From: Mugil cephalus
Lineage: Eukaryota > Chordata > Actinopteri > Mugiliformes > Mugilidae
Direction: 5' to 3'
Assembly: GCF_022458985.1 (NCBI RefSeq)
Contig: NC_061777.1
Span: 8,286,668-8,350,667 of the forward strand
DNA: 64,000 nucleotides
The translations under genes and the position numbers were made by a program. Shown one piece after another: positions 1-13,386 of this stretch (position 1 is the stretch's first letter; the number at the start of each line of letters is the position of its first letter). The notes below the pieces were generated by a model. It did not search any database. It was not told the DNA's origin and saw only the letters and a list, made by a program, of their open reading frames with translations.

Positions 1-2286
1 AGATTCTTTGTATCTCTGTCCCTTTTGCTTTTGCTCCCTGTCTTTATTTTTCTAAATGAAATTTCTTACAGTACAGTGAAGCCCCCCAAGGGATGGAGGG
101 TGTGTTGGAGACGATTTGAAGGGAGAGCGAGCTGGTGTTCTTGAATGGTACTGGAGAGTTGGGAAGAGACCACGCAGCATTCTGTGATCACAGTCTGCCC
201 CTTGAACAACCAAGTCCTCCTCTATGGATATAAATTCCTCCTCAACAAATGAGGACACAGTAGAGTTTTACAGTACTGTGCATTGCAATGCAATGTGTGT
301 CCAGGGTTGATGCAGAATCTTCTGTAAAGGATGTGGTAACATTAAAGATTAATGATTGCCTAGGGGTAGCTGGGTCTATATGCTTCAAACAGCATGTAGA
401 ATCTTACCTGTACAGTATACACAATACAGTATATACTGTAAAAGTACTATACAAAAACAGGAAAAGTCTTCCTTAAATTGTTCTCTAAACCACGTAAAAT
501 CCCATTCAGTATTTTTCCCTGAGTACATTTTGTGCTGCAAACACGCCTCAGATGTACAGCAATATAAAAAGAAGTGAACAATACATTTAATTCAGTACCT
601 TGCGTAAAGCTTTTATGAAGTCTTTGTCACCAAATCACAGCATGAATCCTTTCAGCCTAACAAACATCAGCAAACATGGCTCATTTGAATTCACACTGTG
701 CAGTAACTGTGCACATTTTCTTTTACAGCCTTGGTTGCTAGCTCGCAGACTTTATCACTGCCCCTGCAAGAATCCTGCAGCCTTTCATCCAGACATCCAC
801 CCAGTCACATTCCTGCGTGTGCACTCATGTGTGCATGGATGATACGAGTAGAATATATCATTAATGACCCTGTATGTGTGAGAGAAATGGACGAAAGCAT
901 GTATCAAAAAATCATCTAAAAATGAATTAATATTTTATCTATCTAACAATGCAAAGCTCTAAAATCTGCATTTGCTAAATTATTTTGCTTTCCTTTTCTA
1001 GGCTTTTTTCTTCTCCCGTCTAAACGGATCAATAGATGCATTAAATGAACAGCCTGCATCGAAAAGTGGAAAATGGAAGCGCAAAGCATGCTTGAGGTGT
1101 CAGATATTGCGTTGCCATGGAAATACTATCTTGTTAGGTGATGACACAGTTTAGAAACATGCACTCGATTAAGACATTACGTAACAGCTACCTCCTCGTT
1201 TTCTCCCTACATCCCTCCTCCTTCCCATCAAAGGCTGTCAGAGCACAGATTATTATTGATACAATAAAATACAGTCAGGCAGTGAATCGAATTGACAGAT
1301 AGATAAAAAGCATTGGCTACAGAGTGGTGATGGGGGGGGGTGTGTTCCAGTAACCTGACCTCGGCCTTCGGCCCGTTGCCACTGCAGGGGCCGAAGCCCG
1401 TCCATCCTCCCGCAGGGCAAGCGTCTCTCCTCCGGACTTGGTTTGGTTCACTGAACCCTTACTGAGAGAGACACAAAGAGATGAAAGAAGTATGAAGGAA
1501 TGTAGATGGAAGAGGAGGAGGAGGAGGAGTGGGTTCTGACAACAAGAGAAGTGAGGATGCTGGTTGAGAGAAGCAGAGGAGGCGGAGTGGGATGATAGGT
1601 GAAGTGTACATAGAGAGGGAGGAGGAGAGAGGTGGTTGGATGAAGAGAAGAGGAGAGGTAGAGAGAGAAAAGCCGGTGCAGAACTCAGTCTTCTCTGTTT
1701 TCCTTGACTAAGAATAGGAGCTCTTCTGGTAACCCAGTGCCCCGGGACATGACCATTTGAATAAAAGCCTCTATCACTTCATATAGTGCCTAGTGTGTGT
1801 GCGTGTGTGTGCATGCATCTACTGTAGATGTGCGCCTGTGCACTTGCATGTGTTGGCATGAGTCCATGTGTAATGTGGGGAAGTATTTTAAAGGCAAATA
1901 CACAAGGAAATTCATCTGAATATGAGGAGAGACAGAGAGAGAGAGAGAGCCAGAGACAGAAAGTGGGCTAATTGATGGTGAGGATAATAGGCTGGTGGAG
2001 AAGGGAGGCACTGACGAGGCTTGATGTCTTATTTCAGTGAGGAAATAACTGTCATGTGTGTTGAGCCACCCACCCTCCTTCATCCTGTCTCCCTCTACAT
2101 ATATATATATATATATGCGCCTGTTCCGTGTTAGGTGAATTTAAATCCAGGAAAGAAAGGAGCACGGTGAACAAATACGCCTGGAAATGAAGTTTTAGAA
2201 AATTTCGTACGCGTTCCAAAACCAAAACACCTCTCTTGCTGTAATAATGCCACCAATATGAACAGTCTTCATCTCTCTCTTCTCAG
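1..2286 (+). other. RASGRF2 intron 1 (3' part)
   Basis: No coding exon found. It contains an imperfect GC-rich inverted repeat (1363-1374 with 1387-1398, core GGCC..CGAAG), a G/A-rich stretch (about 1455-1680), a GT-rich tract near 1790-1850 and (AT)n at 2097-2116. It ends at the acceptor of exon 2. Confidence 0.7.
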
Positions 2287-2955
2287 CACTACTTCCTTAT
2301 CGTGTTTGGTCACGATGGACAGAAACCTCTGGAGCTGCGGACGGAGGAGGAGAGTGAGTGCGATGAATGGGTGGAGGCCATCCAGCAGGCCAGGTATACA
2401 CTACACCAGAGATTATATGATCGATATTTAGCATGTTAGCCAGAGAGCATTGTTTATTTATTTATTTTTTTACTTTGAATGACAAATCACGCCTGTACCC
2501 TAACTCCTTATACACATGGTGAATATAATGTGAGTCTGATTCTATAGGTCCAGTATACGGTCAGCAGGACGACACAGCAGACTCATTCATTCAAAACATG
2601 TTAAAAAAAAAAAAGAACATGTTAAAAATCAATTAGCATGGTCCTCTTTACAGCTTCATACAGTTTAAAAAAAGCATGCACTAAATACAGCAGTCGTTCC
2701 TGTGTTTCACTTGGCCATTCCTTCGCCTTGTCATGATCCAGAGAGGGTTGCTCACGCTGAGGTTTTGTGCTCCTTTGTGTTCCCGCTTTTATTCGTGAAA
2801 CTTTCAGTTACTCTGACATCATCATCGAACGTGAGGTGCTGATGCAGAAATACATCCACCTCGTGCAGATTGTGGAGACGGAGAAGGTGGCCGCCAATCA
2901 GCTGCGCACTCAGCTGGAAGATCAGGACACTGAAATAGAGAGGCTGAAATCCGAG
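2287..2955 (+). CDS. RASGRF2: RASGRF2 exons 2-3: end of PH1 and start of coiled coil
   Basis: The first exon (2287-2393) begins [18 protein letters not shown] and ends in the PH C-terminal helix around [10 protein letters not shown]. Its tryptophan is the invariant one of PH domains. The exon at 2808-2955 encodes an amphipathic helix containing [19 protein letters not shown] and [13 protein letters not shown], the coiled coil that works with PH1 and IQ in membrane targeting and calcium response in this family. The first exon opens in phase 0 directly after an acceptor, so an upstream exon must exist. None is visible in 1-2286. Confidence 0.93.
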
Positions 2956-5900
2956 GTACACACGCACGCACACACACACACATCACAGAAACATGTATAG
3001 ATGTTAAGCATATAATAGAACAATGTGTGTTTATTTTATTATTATTTTTTTTTCACAACCCATTCATGCCATTATTTTTCTGGCATTTTTCACCCCTTTA
3101 ATGGATGTATGCATATTATAGTCAGGATGTACACTGCTAGTCTGAAGTCAGTGCATTTTACATAATGCAGCAGCTGGTGCCAATCATTTGACTGTCTGTT
3201 CTTTATTAAAAACAGTCCCTTCAGACCAAGGACTGTTTGGCGCCGCTGTAAAGAACTGTGTTTTTTTTGTTGCATTTCTGCCAGAGTAGCTGCTAGAGGT
3301 CGATAAACAAATGGCTCTGAATTGAACTCTGGGACCAGTATTATTAAAATGAGCTTTACCAAGAACAGCCTTCACAATACCAAAGCAAACAGCACAGACG
3401 TGTGTAGGATTCTAACCTTGAATATATCATTTTAAGTAAGACTCTTGACCTCCACCTGCACGTCCCTCACCAGGATGTATAGGAAGAGAATCAAACAAAT
3501 TAGGGCATAATTGTTCTCCTTCAGCGATGTGATTTTTGGCAACCAACAAGCTACTTTTTTGTGCTTGTAAGAGCCAGGTATAGTCACAATAACATATGTT
3601 TGATTAGATGGATATGTAGCATATACAGGATGCCCTCAAGTTCAAGATGAACGAGGAATACTATCAATTAGATGCAAGGAGACAAGGTGGATGTCGTTAA
3701 AACCTACATATCAGTAGGTCACATAATAAGCAAATCACACTCACTCACTCACTCACTCACTCACTCACTCACTCACTCACTCACTCACTCACTCACTCAC
3801 TCACTCACTCACTCACTCACTCACTCACTCACTCACACCAGCCCACACAGCTCTGTGATCACTCTCCTGCCATAAATAACATGAAGAGTGATCCAAGAAG
3901 AAGCACACAGTATACAGTATGCATATACCTATTTATACACCAATTTACCTGTTGAATAGGATATGTACATATAACCATATATATACAGAAAAAAAAATGC
4001 ATCTCACCCTCACAGGGATCTGTCTCATCCTCTAGCTCTGGTTCTCTACTAGAGGCCTGGGAGTTTATATTTATATATAGGCGTTTGTGTGGTGCTAATG
4101 GCAGTGCAGCAGTGGGTGTGAGCAGGGCTCAGTCAGCTCTGTGTGTAGGAGGAGAAGATCCACTGTTCAATAAAGACAGTCCATCAGCTCCTTTACAAGC
4201 TGCCAAACCATTAAGCTTATCGGACTACAACACATTTGTGTTCTGCCCGTCGCAATTCGATAAATTGCACGCACGCGCTCACGTCCCGACTCACCTCCGC
4301 AACGTGGTTAATCTGGATTAATTGCAAGATGCTTAACCAGTGCACACGCACAACAGCACGTAATTATTGGTTTCTGGTAATTAGATCAATAGCGATATTT
4401 TTCCTGAAGCTAACAACATGTGAGCTGTCAGTACTGACATACTGCAGCAATAAAAAAAAAAAAGAAAAAGCATGTACTTGAAAATTAATTCTGTATTTTG
4501 CAATGAATCTTTATTGTGATGATATTGTTTTACCATTACACAAAACTCTCTCGTCCAGATTAACCATTTTAATATTGCATGTTTCAGTTTATGTAACCCT
4601 GGCCTGGGATCATTGTTGTCCATGTAAATACATGCAGGTGTGGTATAAAAAAGATTAATCAGTCAGTGGTTTTAATAAATGTTTCTCTAATGGGTCCACA
4701 ACCTCTGAATTTATTCGTTTTATTTGAACGTTTTAAAAATTAGTAAGAAAAAATAAGTAAGAAAAGCTCGGTTTAACATCACACATTCATTTATTGTTGC
4801 CACATTTGTGGAATTGCCACGTTTTTGTCAGATAATCTAGAGCTGCTTCTATCTGATAAGATGTTTCTCCTGTGTACATGACTGGAAGGCACTGCCAAAT
4901 TATCTTTAATGTACAGGTGCTTGTCTGAAATTGAATTCTGGTCTACGCCGCCGTTGTCCCCAGGGAAGGCTATTTGCTCGCTGGACCAGCTGCTAACATC
5001 TCCATAAATCACACCTTCACTGTCATTTCCAATTCTGCCTCTACTCATTTGTGTCAATAATCGCTCGTATAAACACTTTGTTCTTGCATTCGCTGTCTCT
5101 GTCTTTGGAAAGAAGCGGCTCTCTGTGTAATGGATTAGCCCATAATGCTGATTTTAATTGTAATTCTCCCTCCAAGCAACAAGTGTGGAGGATTCTTCTC
5201 CCCGCTACTTGCTGGGATTATGTCTCATTGGCAGGATACAGTGAGCCCGGCTGATAATGAAAGGGCTAACGGAAGGAATTTATATTAGGAAACATCTGCC
5301 TGTGTAATGAGGCCGCTCATGAAAAAAAAAAAGGGATTGGACTTTGAGAGCCAGTGTGCAGTCGGTGATCCAGCTCATTAAAACGTGCTTGTGTTTGTTT
5401 GTTTTATGCGTGTTGCTCTGCATTTATGAATAATTGAACAAACTAGCCACTGCTACTGTCAACAGTTGGCAGACCATCTCCCCTCCGCTGCCATTTGCAT
5501 GACAGCGCTAGTGAGTAAGAAAATGAAGATGAAGGTGTGCCGCTGCAAATGGCTTTGGTTTTATCCTCGATGTTTTTCCCTATGTGTGGCGAGCTGGTGT
5601 TGTGAGGCGCCCTGCAGGTAAAAACAAACAGCTGACAGTAATACTGTGCCTATCTTATCCCCTGTGTTGGGACCGTTTCTGCACAGAAGGCTGCGCTGCC
5701 AAGCAAAACCTTTAACCGGCTTTGTTTGAAGTTATTCATCACTTTTATTTAAAAGAAAAACTGGTGCAGTCTGTTATTAAGTTTGCAACCCCTAAACTCA
5801 TTTGTTTTCACAGCTTAATAACATTTTTGAGTTTGTCATCTGGCCGGTGTATTCCATTTCCTCATCCTTCAAAACTGCAAAACTGGAAAATGACATTAAC

Positions 5901-8900
5901 TGTGCGGTAGCCTATTCTTCCCGTCAGCGAGCAAATGTCACGACAGATTTCAGTAGTTGCAATATAGCATGGGGTGATTGTACTTTTGCTTTCCGTGTCT
6001 TACAATACCCCACAGGTGCTCCACAGGCACACGTGAGGCTTAATTTGCTTACGGTTGCAAGCTGTGAGTTGACCCCCCCTCCCCCCTTCTCATTCATTTT
6101 TTTCTGAATGGAGACAGTTGATTGTCAAAAATGAGGAAGTCTGATGTGAAATAGGGGGGGTATACCAGAAATTCACTGAAAGATCATCACAAATAAACAA
6201 ATGACTAGTAGTCCCACTAGGAGTACAACAATAGCATGTACTGTGCTTCCCTTTTTTTCACATCTGAACTTAAATCTCATCAAATTCAACTGTAGCGCAA
6301 AACACTCTGTAGCTCTTTCTATTCATTCACCTGCTCCATGCTCATATTTTTTTTGTCTGAATTTCTCCCGAAAGATTGTAGCTCTGAACAAAACTAAGGA
6401 GCGAATGCGGCCGTACCATGTTTACCATGAAAACGAAGACCCTGACATCAAAAAGATCAAAAAGGTACATAGATAGAGCACATGTGCATGCCTACGGTAT
6501 ATATACGTGTCATATGCATTCTGGCTTAAGCCCTGTTTGCACCTGTCGTGCCTCCAGGTGCAGAGTTTCATGCGGGGCTGGCTCTGTCGGAGGAAGTGGA
6601 AGATCATTGTCCAGGACTACATCTGCTCTCCTCACGCTGAGAGCATGAGGAAGAGGAACCAGATCGTCTTCAATATGGTGGAAGCAGAGACAGAGTATGT
6701 AAATACATTATGCCTAGAGTAACGCCGCACACTACAGGAAGCTACTGTCAGGCTATGCAGTGTATGATGTTAATCTAACTCACCGCGGCAGTCGCTTGAT
6801 TGATTGCTCACAAAAGGAAGCTGTTAATGACGTGTTCTACCGTAAGCACCGTACAGTAGGACTGTGTGATTCGGTGATACAGATAGAGATTAGTAAGACA
6901 TTTGTGTTGTAATGATGACAAACGCACATGTGATTTAAATATGTCTTTTTTTTATGAGAGCATTCCAGATAGTTGTGCAAATGCTGTGTTATGGAAATAG
7001 TAGGACATGCAGGATTTTTGCATCTTACCTCGCTTTGTCAACACCCACTCTAATTCAGATGAATCCAGTCTCCTGCTGGTTTTTAGAAGACATGAAATAT
7101 CTGTATACGGAAGACCAGGGCTGATTTGTCACGATTAAAAATGGCTGCTCATTTTCTCTGTCCTGCTCATGCAAAGGGTCACAGCATTTGTTTAGATTAT
7201 TGTAACTAAATTAACTTTTTTGCTATGCGTTTATAATTTCTCGTCTGTTTTTATTTGGGATTAGTAGGACCTACGATATATAAAAACTAAGCATCATCTT
7301 TGAACTGGAAGTAGTAGTTATGTCCTCATATGTGGACACTGGGTTAACGTCCTCAAATGAGTACTTAAAAATTAGCAAGCTCGTTGCTATTGATAAAATG
7401 AATTAAATTTGTGCGTCACATCAAACTAGAAACGTTAATAAGGATAGATAAGATTCGTACCTCGTCTGTTGAATGAATCCGATGAAATGTACACTATCAT
7501 GTTTTTACAGAACTAGTGTAGTGAACCTTTGCTACCACTAGAGGGCAGACTAAAACGTCCACAAATGAGGACAATGGGTTTAAATGAAGCAGAATAAGCT
7601 GCAATAAAACCTAAAACTTAAAGTCCCAGGGGCTTAATGAAGCATACTTGCGCAAATATGTGCCAGTTTAAGTAATGCATATTGTGTGTTTGTGTGATGA
7701 CAGGTACGTCCACCAGCTCTACATCCTGGTCAACTTTTTCCTCAGACCTCTGAGGATGGCCGCCAGCTCCAAGAAACCCCCCATCAGCCACGACGATGTG
7801 AGCAGCATCTTCCTCAACAGGTGTGTGTGCATTTGGGATCAACCAACATATTTTGTCCATCTTTGCTTTTAAATCAGTCTCGGAGGTGTTAATTATGCAG
7901 GAGGCTCGGGCGGAGACAGATAAACAGCAGCAATAAAACCTTCTCTTTACTCTTCAGTGAGACCATCATGTTCCTGCATGAGATTTTCCATCAAGGCTTG
8001 AAGGCGAGGATAGCCAACTGGCCAACTCTGGTGCTGGGTAAGCTGTGACTTGACCACACACAGTGACAAAACACACAAATATGCACTGCACTCACACTAT
8101 CTGCAGCCACTCAGTCACATCAAGGTCAGGTTTTCACTGATTGTCAGCATCCAGTTTGCCTCATTCAGACGTCAGTCTTGACGTCTTACTGCCGCATTCA
8201 CAAGCACACGCACATTTCCCTATCTCAGTCTCCAACAAGCGTGCTCATTGTCATGACAGACAATGAGCACCCTGAGCAGAAGGCACCCACCATTTCCTTT
8301 CCTAAAACAAAAGGCTCCTCAACAGATAAGCATCACCTAGGAGACAGACTGCTGAAAGACTTGGCAGCAAATTACTTGTGACAAATTCAAAAAGAGAACG
8401 GTTAAACATCATACTTATCTGACACCAACACCTAATGTAGCTTTTAAACCCTATGCTTTATACGACACAATTTCTATAGTAATAGTACAATTAGATCCTC
8501 TGTTTTCTTATTATAGCTATTATTATCATATTTACCTCCAACACATTATGATTTTAATGATGTAAACATCCACGTTATGTGGCATTTGATTTTCTATATT
8601 TTTGCTTTAGCCTTTGGATATATATTCAGAAAGTCATGTACATTTAGGCACCGAGAAGATCTTAAAAGAAATCTACTGCTTGTGGTGCAGTGGTGATTTG
8701 CACGTGACCTAGAGATGATGATCAAACACGATCGGAGAAGATTTTGGGAAGCAGCCACTCCCAGATTTATTCACCAATTCCTGGTGTGGTCTTGCACTTT
8801 TACCATTATACTGTACTATATGTGTGTTTGTTTGTTCCTAGCTGACCTATTTGACATCCTGCTGCCGATGCTAAACATCTACCAGGAGTTTGTGCGTAAC

Positions 8901-11900
8901 CACCAGTACAGCCTGCAGGTTTTGGCCAACTGTAAGCAGAACAGAGACTTTGACAAGCTGCTGAAGCAGTACGAGTCTAACGCCGCCTGTGAGGGAAGGA
9001 TGCTCGAGACCTTCCTCACGTACCCCATGTTCCAGGTACATCAGTGGCACCATCACACTCTCTCATTCGCAGACAAACCAGAACCCCGAATGCAAATTTT
9101 TTCAATGTCTACGTTTATTGTTCTGTTTTATTTTTCATGACTTTTCTCCAACAAGATTCCCCGTTACATCATCACCTTGCATGAACTATTGGCCCACACG
9201 CCTCATGAGCACGTGGAGCGCAAGAGTCTTGAATTTGCCAAGTCCAAATTAGAGGAACTGTCCAGGTATTTTTCAGACTCTCGTCCACTTTTATGATGTA
9301 TATTTACAGTGAAGGCCCGACTAAATTATCTTGTTTGTCTGTGTGTGTGGCCAGAGTCATGCATGATGAGGTGAGTGACACAGAAAACATCCGGAAGAAC
9401 CTGGCAATAGAGAGGATGATTGTGGAGGGCTGTGACATCCTGCTGGACACCAGCCAGACCTTCGTAAGGCAGGGTGAGTCTTCCTCACTGTTCAGCAAAT
9501 ACACAGCGACAGCCCAGCCCTGGAGGGTCGGTGGACAGTGAGGCCTTTGTGCCTGTCAGCTTGTCATCACCTTGTGTCTTCAAAACAGTTTGGACTCATC
9601 AGAGAATGGACATGGGCCTTCTGAGGGTGTCCTGTGGTGTCTGGCAACAGGATGATGTTAGTGATGTTGATGTTAGAGGCTTGTTCCAGTGCATCCCACA
9701 GATACTCGATCAGTTTGGGATCTAGTGAATTTGGAGGCGAGATCAACACCTTGTCTTGTTTTTTTTTTAGTTGTTCATAAACCATCTTTGTGTGTGAGCC
9801 TGTGTCAGGCTGCATCCTGCTGGGGATGGCTGCTGCCATTGTTGTGATGATGATACATGTCCAAGTAACAGCCACACAAATGCCAGGTCCAGAGGTTTTC
9901 CAGCAGAACATTGTTATTGTCACAAGGTGGTCTCCTGTCAGTGGTCATAATGTTGCAGAAAAAAACGTTACCAAATAAAACAAAACTAAATCACCGCTTT
10001 ATGTTAAATGTGCTGCATCAGTTCTTTTTCATTGTCGTCACTGAACTCACAACCTTAATTCTGTTGAATTGCTGAACGACTATATCTACAACAGTACTCA
10101 CGACGAATCTGATTCTGAGTCAGGTCCGGTTTTCTGTGTAAAGTCTTCCTTACTGAGCTACTAAGTGGAACATCCGGCAAACTTCTTTACAACTACATGT
10201 GCGAACAGCCTTAGATTTTCTTGTTGTAGCTGAGTCACACATCAGCAGGTAAATTCCCAACAGCAGTTTTAACAGTGCATGACTTACTGTCTGTTTTTTT
10301 TAATCCACGAAGATTAAAAAAAACAGACAGGAAGTCACACGCAGTTAAAACTGCTTTTGACATTCTTGCCACTAAACTTTTTTGACAATCTTCTACTCGT
10401 CGTGCCGGGGGCGCTCATCTGGCGCATGTGTACAAACATGTTACTTTTTGCACACATGTTTGTGACACTGAAAATGGTCTGTAAACACAGCCCTTGGCTT
10501 AGTGTTGGATTAATGAAATGTAACGTAATCCCGTGGCCCCTTCTGCTCCACAGGCTCTCTGATCCAGCTGCCATCTGTGGAGCGAGGGAAACTAAGCAAG
10601 GTCCGCCTGGGGTCCCTCTCTCTGAAGAAGGAAGGGGAAAGGCAGTGCTTTCTCTTCACCAAACACTTCCTTGTCTGCACTCGCAGCTCTGGGGGCAAAC
10701 TACACCTTCTCAAGGTGAGAGTACACGTGTAGTGTAACTACTACACCTCATCTTTTGCAGTTCCATAGCAAGTTTCATCCAAAATACCAGCAAGCTATGC
10801 ATATTTTCTCTTCCTGCAGCAAGGTGGAGTTTTGTCCCTAATTGACTGCACACTTATTGAGGAACCAGACGCCAATGACGAGGAGTGTAAGTTTATCGCA
10901 TCTATGAAGCATCCATGTTGTCGCCAGCTCTTATCGGCTCATTTAGGCCCTTAACCCCTGTGAGAGGTTAATTGGTTGTCAGATGACGAGTGTCCAAGTA
11001 CTGACTTCCTTTTAAATATCAGATGCTCACCCCTTTAAATGTCAAGTGTTGAACTTTTCATATTGTGCACCCATTATTTTTCCCCCGCCCAAAGGATTTA
11101 TTTTACAAGTATGATGAAACAGCTACACGTGAAACATTCAAGTGTTGAGACAGTCTCATGCATGCGCACACTTTCACATTTATACCTAAGTCTCAGGGGT
11201 TCATGGAAGAGGGAGATGGCAGGTCTACTTAATTGACCCTGTGTGTATTTGTGTGTGTTTATTGTTCTGTCAAACCGCAGCCAAAGCTGGTGGTCAGGTG
11301 TTTGGTCAACTGGACTTTAAGCTGGTGGTGGAGCCATCGGACTCGCCCTCGTTCACTGTGGTGTTACTGGCCCCGTCAAGGCAAGAGAAGGCTGCGTGGA
11401 CCAGCGATATAAGCCAGGTGATACACAAATCACACACAAATACACACCCAGACAAACACGGAATAACAAGAACCTCGAAATAGCGAGAGCATGTCTCTGC
11501 TGGGCATTGAGAAGGCTTAGTGATAAGTAAACACAGACTGTGGTGCGGTTCCCCAGGGCTGAGCTCAGCTCTCTGCCTCAGTACTTTACAAACACAGTAA
11601 CACCACACAAGCGTGTCACACTGGATTAATTCTCGACAGACAAAAAAAAATACACTGACACTTATAAATGGCTTCTTTTCCGCACGACCAGACTTTGGAA
11701 ACAATTTCAAATTATTTCTCTGCTTTACTTTCAGATCTGAAGGGCTAAAACCAAATGGAACTGACGTATTTTGCACTGACATGTTTTATGTGGTGGAAAT
11801 GAATCATACATGAAACCTTTTCCCTCTCTTCTCTGTACCTGTAGTGCATTGATAACATCCGCTGTAATGGCTTGATGACCAGTGTATTTGAGGAGAACTC

Positions 11901-13259
11901 TAAAGTCACTGTGCCTCACATGATCAAGTAAGCATTTTCATCTCTTCATACCATGCATGCAAAAGTTAATGTCCTACTTCGGTGAAAATATTAAACTTTT
12001 ATCAGTTTATAGTAAATTGTTACGTATTATGCTTTTTTTTGTTGTTGTTTTAATTCATTCTGTTGCTGAAACTTGCTTGACCGTATCCTCCTATTTTTAT
12101 CCTCTTACTTTGAAATATTTGGGTTTTGGATTAATTTTCTCTTACTTGGCAGTTTTTTTTTTTTTGCTCAGCTACTTACTTACTTACTCACTTACTTACT
12201 TGCTTAGTGGGCCCAGCAGTCACCCATGCCTGGTTATGTGTGTGTGTGTATGTGTGTACGTGTGTATCCATCAGATCCGATGTGCGTCTCCATAAAGATG
12301 ATGTTGACATTTGCTTCAGCAAGACGCTCAACTCCTGCAAGGTCCCCCAGATCCGTTACGCCAGCGTGGAGCGGCTGCTGGAGAGGCTGACCGACCTGCG
12401 CTTCCTCTCCATCGACTTCCTCAACACCTTCCTGCACACATACAGGATCTTCACCATGGCAACGGTGGTCATGGACAAACTGGCTGACATCTACAAGAAG
12501 CCCTTCTCTTCCATACCGATCAGGTCTTACCTTTCATTCACACAAATATGCATCTTCTAACACAGGGAAGGGTCGGACGCAGGCAGAGTCCTTTTACATT
12601 CGTTGCTACCACTGAGGGGTTGGCACCACTTCTGTTCATGGTTTGGGTAATTTTCTTATTAACACATGCACAGATGTTTATGTTTCGTGTGCAAATACTC
12701 GCTCACCCGATGCGCATTTGGTGTCACGTGGGCGTGGGTTCTGAGAGCGTTTTAATAGCATCCCCGTCTTTTAATTTTAATCTGTGAATAAGGCCGTTAG
12801 ATGTGGTTCTTGTTTGTTGTTTTGCATCTCTGCCCACAAGGTTGAATGCATACTGAGTGAACTGCGTCCAGGCCCGTGTTTGAAGGCCAACAGAACAGAT
12901 GCTTCAACCTAGTTTTTTGGCACAGCCAGAGATACAGATACCCTGTGACACATCAGGAGTCTCTCTTTCTCTGTTTCTCTACTTCTCTGATGTTCTCTCC
13001 TTCGTTAGGTCCCTGGCTGCATCAGAAATGTCTTACTGTCTAAAATATACCTTCATGTACCTCTACACAGGGGCAGGTTTGTAGGTTACGCCTAACTGAC
13101 CACGGCTTGTGGTCGGCTTCACTGGAAGAGAACAGGTATCCAGAGACCAGAGTTTTGAATTTAGCTTTAGAGTGAGATTTTGGCCTCACTCTAACGATAA
13201 CATACCACAATTCATAAACAAATGTCCTAAATAGTTCCTAGACTGTAATGAGCTACTAT

Positions 13260-13344
<85 letters not shown>

Positions 13345-13348
13345 TAAC

Positions 13349-13386
<38 letters not shown>

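Noticed and set aside
1-2286. Search for RASGRF2 exon 1
   Set aside because: No sequence resembling the family N-terminus or the first PH strands, and no fitting donor; exon 1 is outside the window.
3672-3875. Ser-Leu-Thr-His repeat frame
   Set aside because: Translation of the TCAC microsatellite; no codon or splice evidence.
11306-11782. 158-residue minus-strand frame over a RASGRF2 exon
   Set aside because: Antisense shadow of the PH2 exon extended into intron; no homology seen.
13010-13078. Exon-like segment in the RASGRF2 intron (GTTAG acceptor, GGCAG|GTTTGT donor, starts RSLAASE)
   Set aside because: Its start mimics the true RSLEL junction, but its length does not keep the frame into 16248, and the donor is weak.
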